Shown piece by piece: positions 53,112 to 60,793 of a DNA stretch of 64,000 nucleotides; the first letter of the stretch is position 1, and each line of letters starts with the position of its first letter. Made by a program: the position numbers and the translations under genes. The DNA comes from Candidatus Liminaster caballi (GTDB taxonomy: Bacteria; Bacteroidota; Bacteroidia; Bacteroidales; UBA3663): positions 62,001-126,000 of the forward strand of contig JAGHUA010000003.1 in the NCBI GenBank assembly GCA_018065085.1. The letters run 5' to 3'. Below the pieces are notes generated by a model, which saw only the letters and a program-made list of their open reading frames with translations, was not told where the DNA came from and ran no database searches.

Positions 53112-55061
53112 TTACTTGAAATTCTTTAGACCGTTGTTGAGGAACTCTACGTAGGCAGGGATGTCCTCGTTGTATGAATATGAGCCGGTGAGCGGATTGC
53201 CCTGATGATCGAGCAGAACGTAGAACGGCTGGGCATTTGCACCGAACTTCGAACGCTGGAGGTATGACCAACGGTCGCCTACGGTGCGAAGTTTCACGTC
53301 CTTGCCATTCTCGTTGACCACCTGAACCTCTGCCAGCGAAGTCTTGTCATCGACCATGAGCTCAATGAGGATGTATTCATCGTCGATGATACGCTTAACC
53401 TCTGGGTCGGTCCATACGGCAGCCTCCATCTTACGGCAGTTGACACAGCCGAAGCCTGAGAAATCGACAAGCACAGGCTTGCCCTGACGTGCGGCTGCAG
53501 CCATGCCTTCCTCATAGTCGTGGTAGGTCTGAATGCGTGAGTCTGGGTCGAGGTTGAAGTCCTGTGTGGTCATCGGAGGCGCAAAGGCAGAGATAGCCTT
53601 GCATGGAGCACCCCAAAGACCCGGTACCATGTAAACGGCAAAGCTGATCGACACAAGTGCCAGCATCAGACGGCTTACGGATACGCGGTCGGATGGCTGA
53701 GGGTCATCGTCGTGTGGCAGACGGATGAATCCGAGCAGATAGAGACCCATGAAGAGGAAGATGACAATCCAGAGGGCGAGGAATGTCTCGCGGTCAAGAA
53801 TGCCCCAACCGTAGGCAAGGTCAGCCACGGAGAGGAACTTGAGCGAGAGGGCAAGCTCGCAGAAACCGAGCACAACCTTCACCATATTGAGCCAGCCGCC
53901 AGACTTTGGCATCGACTTGAGCATCGATGGGAACATTGCGAACAATGTGAATGGCAATGAGAGAGCCACAGCAAAGCCGAACATGCCAATGGCAGGATAG
54001 AGAACCGAACCTGATGTGGCGGCCTCAACAAGGAGGGTGCCGATGATAGGGCCTGTGCATGAGAATGAAACAAGACACAGGGTGAAGGCCATGAAGAAGA
54101 TGCTCAGCAGACCTGTGGTGGCGTCGGCCTTCTCATCGAGCTTGGTGGTCCATGATGCAGGAAGGGCAATCTCGAAGGCTCCGAAGAACGAGAATGCAAA
54201 CACCACGAGCAGGAGGAAGAAGATGATGTTGAACACAGCGTTGGTGGCAAGGCTGTTGAGCGCAGAAGCACCAAAGATCAGCGTCACGGCAAGTCCCAGG
54301 ACTACGTAGATGACGACGATCGAAATGCCGTATGTATAGGCATCGCGGATTGACTTCTTGCGGTCTTTGGTGCGTTTCAGGAAGAAACTTACGGTCATAG
54401 GGATCATTGGCCAGACACAAGGCGTAACCAAGGCAATGAGGCCTGCAATGAAACCGGCGATGAGGATGTACCACCAAGAGTGGGTCTGACCCGAAACGTC
54501 GGATGTGATGTCGCCCTCGCCGTTGAATGCCTGAAGCTGGTCAATGACAGGAGTCCAGAGTCCGCCATTGGCCGAAGAAGATGCCGAACTGCCAGAGTCA
54601 GAGGCAACGGCAACACCGTCAGGGAGAGCAAACTCAAAGCGGGTAGGAGGAGTGCACATGCCATCGTTGCATGACATGAAGAATACATATCCCGACAGAG
54701 TCCACTCCGAACCTGTCACCTTGAACGTCTGAGAGAATGTTGCTGAGCCTTCATAATAGGTCAGTTCCATGCCAAACGCATCGTCCATGTGGGTGATAGG
54801 AGTGCCGGCAGTGAGTGTAGCCTCGCCAAGAGGCTCCAGACCGGTCATGGTCTCATAGTGAAACTCTGTGCGCTGAGGTCCGTCTTCCGGGCTGTCAGTT
54901 GAATACAGATGCCAAGTGTCATCAATGGCGGCAACAAACGAAACAGTCATCTCATCGCCTGATGTGGCAATGGCGGTCTTCCACTTCACGGGATCGACCA
55001 TCTGTGCCATAGCGTATGCTGCAATCATTACGAGCAGCATGGTTGAAGCAAGTCTTCTCAT
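53112..55061 (-). CDS. dsbD: Thiol:disulfide interchange protein DsbD
   Basis: A 649-residue inner-membrane protein with all three redox pairs. The N-terminal periplasmic domain has Cys in FFMSCNDGMCTPP, the CcdA-like membrane domain has Cys in ALVTPCVWPM and FSCTGPIIG, and the C-terminal thioredoxin-like domain has Cys539/Cys542 in GFGCVNCRKME. Signal peptide (1-19) and about 8 membrane helices (about 205-500). It moves reducing power from cytoplasmic thioredoxin to the periplasm. A TATCTTTG -7 element lies at 55086-55093 on the minus strand. Confidence 0.92.
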   Translation of the reverse strand: MRRLASTMLLVMIAAYAMAQMVDPVKWKTAIATSGDEMTVSFVAAIDDTWHLYSTDSPEDGPQRTEFHYETMTGLEPLGEATLTAGTPITHMDDAFGMELTYYEGSATFSQTFKVTGSEWTLSGYVFFMSCNDGMCTPPTRFEFALPDGVAVASDSGSSASSSANGGLWTPVIDQLQAFNGEGDITSDVSGQTHSWWYILIAGFIAGLIALVTPCVWPMIPMTVSFFLKRTKDRKKSIRDAYTYGISIVVIYVVLGLAVTLIFGASALNSLATNAVFNIIFFLLLVVFAFSFFGAFEIALPASWTTKLDEKADATTGLLSIFFMAFTLCLVSFSCTGPIIGTLLVEAATSGSVLYPAIGMFGFAVALSLPFTLFAMFPSMLKSMPKSGGWLNMVKVVLGFCELALSLKFLSVADLAYGWGILDRETFLALWIVIFLFMGLYLLGFIRLPHDDDPQPSDRVSVSRLMLALVSISFAVYMVPGLWGAPCKAISAFAPPMTTQDFNLDPDSRIQTYHDYEEGMAAAARQGKPVLVDFSGFGCVNCRKMEAAVWTDPEVKRIIDDEYILIELMVDDKTSLAEVQVVNENGKDVKLRTVGDRWSYLQRSKFGANAQPFYVLLDHQGNPLTGSYSYNEDIPAYVEFLNNGLKNFK

Positions 55062-55085
55062 TATATATTTTTATTAATTTGGGCG

Positions 55086-55093
55086 CAAAGATA
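55086..55093 (-). promoter_or_regulatory. -7 element of the dsbD-trxB promoter
   Basis: TATCTTTG on the minus strand, 24 bases before the dsbD ATG. The expected -33 region is A/T-rich with no clear TTG. Confidence 0.5.
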
Positions 55094-55143
55094 GTAAAAA
55101 AAAGGAAAAACGTTACATTATTATTGATAAAAGTGTAAAACTA

Positions 55144-55174
55144 TTGTTTATTTTATGACTTTTTTGTATATTTG
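55144..55174 (+). promoter_or_regulatory. Promoter of the 209-residue lipoprotein gene
   Basis: TTG (55144-55146), 20 bases, TATATTTG (55167-55174). It gives a leader of about 70 bases. Confidence 0.6.
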
Positions 55175-55252
55175 CACCGTATTTGCACAATGTTTTAAAC
55201 CAAACAAACCCTCAAGGTGTCTTATTGACAAAACCAAAACAAAAGAAAAGTT

Positions 55253-55882
55253 ATGAAAAAGTTCTTCCGCAACATGGCATTCGTTGGCGCAATGGCGCTG
55301 AGTGGAGCATTCTTCGCATCATGCGATGAGGACACAACTACCTCAATGGTATTGTCGGGCGACTGGACAGGCAATTTCGGCATGTGCTACGACTATGAGT
55401 GGCGTGGCCATTACTATACATACGACAGCTACCACACTGATATCTCGTTCGTTCCGTCATACGATTATTCTACTTCCGGCTACGGCTATCAGGTCGATCA
55501 TTATAACGATGGCCCTTATGAGGTAATCTATCATTACTTCACATGGAAGGTTGAGCACAAAACCATCTATCTGACCTATCTCGGCGAGCGTGATCTGAAT
55601 ACCTGCATCTATGAATATAAGATGACCAACAATTCTCTGACCGGCTATTTCGACAATGCTTCGCAGCGTTTCTCTCTGCGCAAGGTGGCCGATTATTATG
55701 ACTGGACTCCTTATATCAATGAGTTCGACGGTAAGTACTACGGATCTCGTCGTCGTGACAGCTGGTACAACAGCCACACTCCTCGCACAAGGGCAGAGGC
55801 TGCGGATATCGCAGACGAAGCTATGACAGAAGAAGGTACCATCGTAAGAATAGGCAACCGCTTCAGCGAGGGTCGCGAGTGA
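55253..55882 (+). CDS. Tyr-rich lipoprotein of unknown function
   Basis: A 209-residue protein with a lipoprotein signal (Cys24 in AFFASCDED). The mature part is rich in Tyr, Asp and Trp (LSGDWTGNFGMCYDYEWRGH), with lipocalin-like strand patterns, and has a charged C-terminus. I recognise no family. The DWTGNFG start resembles small outer-membrane lipocalin-like lipoproteins of Bacteroidales. It has its own promoter and stands alone. Confidence 0.65.
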   Translation: MKKFFRNMAFVGAMALSGAFFASCDEDTTTSMVLSGDWTGNFGMCYDYEWRGHYYTYDSYHTDISFVPSYDYSTSGYGYQVDHYNDGPYEVIYHYFTWKVEHKTIYLTYLGERDLNTCIYEYKMTNNSLTGYFDNASQRFSLRKVADYYDWTPYINEFDGKYYGSRRRDSWYNSHTPRTRAEAADIADEAMTEEGTIVRIGNRFSEGRE

Positions 55883-56047
55883 GCACCGGTAACAAATCAC
55901 ATCAACATAAATCCAAATCACCATGAGCGAGGCTAAGCGCCTTGAAGATTACTACAGCCAGAAGCAGTAAGTGGGGGCAAAATGCTAATGGGAGTTGATG
56001 TTTTGCGTCTTTTGCAGGTCATCGGTCAACAAATTAGCGGCCTTTTC

Positions 56048-56078
56048 TTGCAAAAATGGTAAAAGCGCAGTATATTTG
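56048..56078 (+). promoter_or_regulatory. trpS promoter, deciding its start codon
   Basis: TTG (56048-56050), 20 bases, TATATTTG (56071-56078). It overlaps the track start at 56056, so translation must begin at 56098 with a very short leader of about 13 bases. Confidence 0.65.
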
Positions 56079-56097
56079 CGCCCAAAAATATCTGTAT

Positions 56098-57096
56098 ATG
56101 GAAAAGAAACCTATCGTGCTGAGCGGCATCCGCAGTACCGGACACCTCCATCTCGGCAATTACTATGGCGCCTTGCGCAACTTCGTGGAAATGCAGAACG
56201 ACTATGACTGTCGTTACTTTATAGCAGACTATCATTCATTGACTACCCAGCCTGACCCATCGGTGCTCAACCCTAACGTGCGCAGCATCCTGGCCGAATA
56301 TCTGGCTGCCGGCATGGATCCGGACAAGTGTACGGTCTATGTTCAGAGCGATGTGCCTGAGACATGCGAGTATTACACATTGCTCAACATGCATGCCTAC
56401 CTCGGTGAGCTTGAGAAGACCGTGTCGTTCAAGGACAAGGCCCGCAAGCAGCCTAACAATGTGAATGCAGGCCTCCTGACCTATCCTGTGCTGATGGCTG
56501 CCGACATCCTCCAGCACAAGGCCAACTTCGTGCCGGTCGGCAAGGATCAGCTCCAGCACCTTGAGATGGCCCGTAACTTCGCCCAGCGCATCAACCATTT
56601 CTATAAGGCCGACTTCATGGTTCTGCCACGTCCGTACGAGGCAAAGGGTGAACCGATTAAGATCCCGGGACTTGACGGCAGCGGCAAGATGGGCAAGAGC
56701 GAGGGCAACTGTATCTACATCAACGACGATGATCAGACCGTAATCAAGAAGTTCAAGAAGGCTGTGACCGATATGACCCCGACCGAGCCTAATTCAGAGA
56801 TGAACGAGCCGATCAAGAACCTCTTCTATTTCCTCAAGCTCGTGAGCGCACCGGAGGTCTATGACCAGTTCCTCGCAGCATGGAACGACTGCTCAATCCG
56901 TTATGGCGACCTCAAGATGCAGATTGCCACCGACGTCCTTAAGGTTACCGCTCCAATCCGCGAGCGTTACAACGAGATCTATGCCGATGCCGATTATCTC
57001 AACAAGGTACGTGAGCAGGGTGCAGAGAAGGCTCGCGTAGAGGTGCGCAAGAATCTCGACGAGCTTCGCCAGTACATGGGCTTCCGCAAGTTCTGA
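56098..57096 (+). CDS. trpS: Tryptophanyl-tRNA synthetase
   Basis: The start at 56098 (MEKKPIVLSGIRSTGHLHLG) is chosen because a promoter overlaps the track start. The 332-residue class I synthetase has the HIGH-type GHLHLGNYYG, the KMSKS-type GKMGKSEGN, and GLLTYPVLMAADILQHKANF with VGKDQLQHLEMARNFA. Length fits bacterial TrpRS. A strong hairpin follows 25 bases after the stop. Confidence 0.95.
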   Translation: MEKKPIVLSGIRSTGHLHLGNYYGALRNFVEMQNDYDCRYFIADYHSLTTQPDPSVLNPNVRSILAEYLAAGMDPDKCTVYVQSDVPETCEYYTLLNMHAYLGELEKTVSFKDKARKQPNNVNAGLLTYPVLMAADILQHKANFVPVGKDQLQHLEMARNFAQRINHFYKADFMVLPRPYEAKGEPIKIPGLDGSGKMGKSEGNCIYINDDDQTVIKKFKKAVTDMTPTEPNSEMNEPIKNLFYFLKLVSAPEVYDQFLAAWNDCSIRYGDLKMQIATDVLKVTAPIRERYNEIYADADYLNKVREQGAEKARVEVRKNLDELRQYMGFRKF

Positions 57097-57121
57097 TCGC
57101 AGGGCTGGAACCAAAATATTG

Positions 57122-57156
57122 TTGCCGTTAACCTCAGGACCTAAGGTTGACGGCAA
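57122..57156 (+). terminator. Strong hairpin between trpS and the TPR regulator
   Basis: TTGCCGTTAACCT (57122-57134) pairs with AGGTTGACGGCAA (57144-57156): 12 Watson-Crick pairs and one wobble with a 9-base loop. The following TACTTGTTT is only a weak T-run. It may end trpS transcripts or regulate readthrough into the next gene. Confidence 0.5.
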
Positions 57157-57179
57157 TACTTGTTTAAGAATCTACTATT

Positions 57180-58661
57180 ATGCGCCGTTATTTGTCATTT
57201 CTTTTGGTTGCTCTCGTCTCTCTGCTTTCATGTTCGCATCGTGAAGCAGGGGAGGTTCTCGATACAAAGTCGGAAGCCAGACAAGCGTTGCTCCGTACGC
57301 AAGAGCAGTATAGAAACTATATCATTCCTTCCAGTGATTCTCTGATCTCGCTTGCAGCCGATTATTATGAGGAGGAGGGCGATGAAGAAGAAAAGTTTTA
57401 TGCCTATCTGTACCAAGGACTGACCAGATACGAATTGAGAGACTACGAAGGCTCCTCCCAATCATTTATGCGAGCATTGTCAAATTCCTCCGCTATTGAC
57501 GATGGTTATGCCATGGGACAGATGTATGACCATATTGCTCTTATCAATCTGATATTTCATTGTTCCGATGCTTATGGTTATGCGCAAAAGGCCTATACTG
57601 CCTTTTCGTCACATAATCTCACAGATTACGCTGCCAATGCCTTGATTGTAATAGCTTCATATTATCTCCATTCCCAGCAGTTCGACTCATGCCGCATAGT
57701 TCTTGACGAGGCTGTCATGGAGGCAAAGCTCCTGTCGGATACATTTCTTTTGAACGAAGCAGAATCTGTGAAGGCACAGTATGCAATCTGTGTCGATTCC
57801 GTGTCATTGGCCGAAGAACTGTTGTGTAATCTGATGGAACATAGTGACTATGTGTTACAGCCCCGAGACATTGCAACCCTGGCAACAATATCGGCTTATA
57901 ATGGAGACACAGCATCAGCACGAAAGTATCTGCATGAGATTCGGCAAAGCTGTGTCGATTTCAATGATTCGATTTTTTATTATACCAGTTCCTATTGGGT
58001 AAATCGTATCTCAGGCAGTCTGCGAGAGATGTCCTTATGTCAGGATACTCTTCTCAAAATAGAAGAACGTGTGATAAGTGAGAAATTCCGGCATACCTCC
58101 ATAGCTTCGCAGAAAGAATATGCCGAGATGAACTTAAAACGGGCAGAACACCGTGGTCGGACAATGACCATTCTGATAATCGGTCTGCTACTGTTGCTAA
58201 TGCTGATCATCTGTCTGTCTGTCCTGCTTCTGCAAAAGAAGAGAATTGAGATATTGCTGTTGCATAAGACCATTCAGAAGATGGAGATGGACAAAGAGCT
58301 GCATGCCGTGGACTATGAAAAAGCTCTTTTCTCTTTGAAGTCCGATGCATTCATCCAAAGTATTCAGGCTGTTGCACGCAGCAACCGCGGTCTGTCAGCC
58401 TCCGAGTTGTATCGCTTGAATTCATTGTTCTGTGAGAAACTGCCACACTTCGAAAGTTCATTGCGCGAATTGATTTCTTTGAGCGAAACAGAATGGCAGA
58501 TTTGTATGCTGCTGAAAATCTCTTGCTCACCGGGCGATATAGCAGTCCTTCTGAACAAGTCGGCAGGTGCAATTTCCTCCGCTCGCATCAGAATGTATCA
58601 GAAAGTTTTCCATAAAAAGGGACATACAAACGATTGGGATGCCTTCATCAATGGGATTTAG
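57180..58661 (+). CDS. Membrane TPR regulator with LuxR-like C-terminal HTH
   Basis: A 493-residue protein with a lipoprotein-like signal (Cys18 in SLLSCSH). It has TPR-type helices (about 75-285: YLYQGLTRYELRDYEGSSQS), one membrane helix (about 323-347), a cytoplasmic coiled coil and a C-terminal HTH of the LuxR/GerE type (SETEWQICMLLKISCSPGDI ... KSAGAISSARIRMYQKVF). This architecture is a frequent one-component sensor type in Bacteroidales. The target may be the downstream LRR gene, which has a separate promoter; this is inference. Confidence 0.75.
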   Translation: MRRYLSFLLVALVSLLSCSHREAGEVLDTKSEARQALLRTQEQYRNYIIPSSDSLISLAADYYEEEGDEEEKFYAYLYQGLTRYELRDYEGSSQSFMRALSNSSAIDDGYAMGQMYDHIALINLIFHCSDAYGYAQKAYTAFSSHNLTDYAANALIVIASYYLHSQQFDSCRIVLDEAVMEAKLLSDTFLLNEAESVKAQYAICVDSVSLAEELLCNLMEHSDYVLQPRDIATLATISAYNGDTASARKYLHEIRQSCVDFNDSIFYYTSSYWVNRISGSLREMSLCQDTLLKIEERVISEKFRHTSIASQKEYAEMNLKRAEHRGRTMTILIIGLLLLLMLIICLSVLLLQKKRIEILLLHKTIQKMEMDKELHAVDYEKALFSLKSDAFIQSIQAVARSNRGLSASELYRLNSLFCEKLPHFESSLRELISLSETEWQICMLLKISCSPGDIAVLLNKSAGAISSARIRMYQKVFHKKGHTNDWDAFINGI

Positions 58662-58692
58662 TCAAAGATGCGCAATTTTGCGCAATCATTTT

Positions 58693-58724
58693 TTTGCCCC
58701 ATTCCCGGGAAAACTGTAACTTTG
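58693..58724 (+). promoter_or_regulatory. Promoter of the LRR protein gene, with a long leader
   Basis: TTTG (58693-58696), 20 bases, TAACTTTG (58717-58724), leaving a leader of about 125 bases. Confidence 0.6.
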
Positions 58725-58857
58725 CGCCCAGTTTTTAATTTTGTAACATAGATTTTGTTGCAGATTGTAACAATAACGAATTACAATGCTCCGCACACTA
58801 AACTGCCGACGTCTTCGTTATTAAATATGAGGCAAAAAACACATTATTATTTATATT

Positions 58858-60192
58858 ATGAAGAAAATAATTCTTTTGCTTTGTGCTTTATGCGGCACTG
58901 CTATTGCCAGCGCCAGTGATGTTGAAGTAGATGGAATCTGGTATGACTTTAACACTTCCGCCCGAATTGCTTCTGTCACCTATCGCGGCAGTGGTTATGA
59001 CAGTTATTCTGATGAGTATTCTGGAAATGTGATCATTCCTTCTTCCGTTACCTATGACGGAGAAATCTATTCCGTGACCAGCATCGGAGAATGTGCATTT
59101 GCTTATTGTAGCAGCTTGACCTCTGTCACGATTGGCAGCTCTGTTACTGACATCGAAGGTTCTGCGTTCCATGGCTGCAGCGGCTTGATATCTGTCACAA
59201 TTGGCAGCTCGGTTACAAGCATCGGATTTGGTGCATTCTATGACTGTAGCGGCCTGACTTATGTTTCTATTGGCAACTCTGTGACCCACATCGGAACTCT
59301 CGCGTTCTATGGCTGCAGCAGCCTGACTTCAATCTCTATTCCAAACTCGGTGACAAGCATCGGTGCCCAAGCGTTTTTCGCCTGTAGCGGTCTGACTTCT
59401 GTTTCTATTGGCAACTCAGTGACCTGCATCGACTTCTGGGCGTTCTATGATTGTAGCAGCCTGACTTCTGTCACAATTGGCAGCTCTGTTACTAGCATTG
59501 GATACTGTGCGTTCTTCAATTGTAGTAGCCTTACTTCTGTCAACATCCCAAACTCTGTTACTAGCATTGGTAGCTCTGCGTTCTATAATTGTAGCAGCCT
59601 GACTTCTGTCACTATTCCAAACTCGGTGGCAAGCATCGGAACTGAGGCATTCCGATATTGCAGTAGTCTGACTTCTGTCACTGTTCCAAACTCAGTGACA
59701 AGCATTGAATCGTCAGTGTTCTCCGACTGTAGCAGCCTGACTTCTATAAGTATTCCAAATTCGGTTACAAGCATCGGAGCCTTTGCTTTTTATGGCTGCA
59801 ACAGCCTGACTTCTGTCATTATCCCAGACTCGGTGATTAGCATCGGATATTATGCGTTCTTTGGCTGCAAAAATATAAACAAAGTGGTCTCAATGAACTC
59901 GACACCTCCAGATATTGATGATTCTGTGTTTTGGGGTATTGATTATGCAAACTGCGAACTCATTGTTCCTGCTGATGCTGTCGCTGAATATAGCCATCAT
60001 GCTTATTGGGGAATGTTCAAGAACCTTAAGGGCGAAGACGATATGAGTCAGAATGAAACAGATGGTATCGACCTGCAGAAATTTTTAGAGGATGAGAAGA
60101 ACGTAATGTTCGATATGACAGGACGTCGCATCAACCAGATTCCGCAGAATGGATTCTACATTCGCGGCGGAAAGAAGAAAACAAGGTTGTAA
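58858..60192 (+). CDS. BspA-like leucine-rich repeat (LRR_5) surface protein with type IX-like tail
   Basis: A 444-residue protein with signal peptide (MKKIILLLCALCGTAIASA). It has about 13 repeats of about 23 residues of the LRR_5 type (SSLTSVTIPNSVTSIGSSAF). A C-terminal region contains NVMFDMTGRRINQIPQNGFY, the same kind of tail as the C10 peptidase. BspA-like proteins bind fibronectin, fibrinogen or other bacteria on the cell surface. The repeats are also nearly identical at DNA level (69-base period), so copy-number change by recombination is possible. Confidence 0.88.
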   Translation: MKKIILLLCALCGTAIASASDVEVDGIWYDFNTSARIASVTYRGSGYDSYSDEYSGNVIIPSSVTYDGEIYSVTSIGECAFAYCSSLTSVTIGSSVTDIEGSAFHGCSGLISVTIGSSVTSIGFGAFYDCSGLTYVSIGNSVTHIGTLAFYGCSSLTSISIPNSVTSIGAQAFFACSGLTSVSIGNSVTCIDFWAFYDCSSLTSVTIGSSVTSIGYCAFFNCSSLTSVNIPNSVTSIGSSAFYNCSSLTSVTIPNSVASIGTEAFRYCSSLTSVTVPNSVTSIESSVFSDCSSLTSISIPNSVTSIGAFAFYGCNSLTSVIIPDSVISIGYYAFFGCKNINKVVSMNSTPPDIDDSVFWGIDYANCELIVPADAVAEYSHHAYWGMFKNLKGEDDMSQNETDGIDLQKFLEDEKNVMFDMTGRRINQIPQNGFYIRGGKKKTRL

Positions 60193-60228
60193 GCTTGTAA
60201 TTATTTAATCAAAGCAGAATAGCGTCTC

Positions 60229-60453
60229 CTAATGACGCAAAAAAACAAGCAAAAACACGATCAAGAGTCCCGTCTGCTTGTCAAGCTGCATCTTCAGGTC
60301 GATGTCCTCCTGTTCCTTCGCAGCACGCAGCGTAGCGAACTGACTGCCGGCTTTACTTGCAACTTTCGTGTCGGCCTCGACTCGAGCCAGCACGTTGCTG
60401 ATGATGAGATAGTGTGCGCCATTGTTCAGACGCTCAAGGCTAATTGCTTGAAT
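60229..60453 (-). pseudogene. Remnant of a DUF6261 gene (N-terminal part only)
   Basis: The minus-strand frame reads IQAISLERLNNGAHYLIISN, then VLARVEADTKVAS and LRAAKEQEDIDLKMQ, resembling the start of DUF6261 proteins (normally about 230-250 residues). After LKMQ it loses similarity and stops. The upstream part of the ORF (60454-60660) does not look like the family. I read this as a decayed gene. The opposite-strand ORF 60232-60549 is a shadow. The rest of 60454-60793 shows no convincing gene. Confidence 0.5.
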
Positions 60454-60793
60454 CTCGCCCCAGAAACACTGTTTCCTGCCCGATTCCATTCTTCGCGGAC
60501 AAAATGTCACACGTTTCTCGTTCGTTTCCGTCACGAATGGAAGAAATGACTGTGTTTCTTGCGCCATTCCGAGCCGCGCGGCGTTAGTGACAGCGTTTCT
60601 TGTTATCCGCATTTCTTCGCGATGGTTTGGCACGGTGTTCCCAATCCGTCTCTGTCCCAATCTTATCGAAAAACAGCCCAGTCATTACCGACTGAGCTGC
60701 CATTTGAGACTGCGATAAAGGAATGATCACCCTTATTGACTCGCCTTGCAAATCTGGAAAATTTCAATTATTGATTGACTTAGGGAAAAGTCG

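Noticed and set aside
55923-55970. 15-codon ORF (MSEAKRLEDYYSQKQ) after the lipoprotein gene
   Set aside because: It could be a micropeptide or the remnant of a longer gene, but nothing beyond an ATG and a stop supports it.
60232-60549. 105-residue plus-strand ORF
   Set aside because: It is antisense to the DUF6261 remnant, which is the recognisable frame.
60670-60715. tRNA-like D-arm sequence (GGCAGCTCAGTCGGTA on the minus strand)
   Set aside because: No acceptor stem, anticodon arm or T-arm could be found around it.
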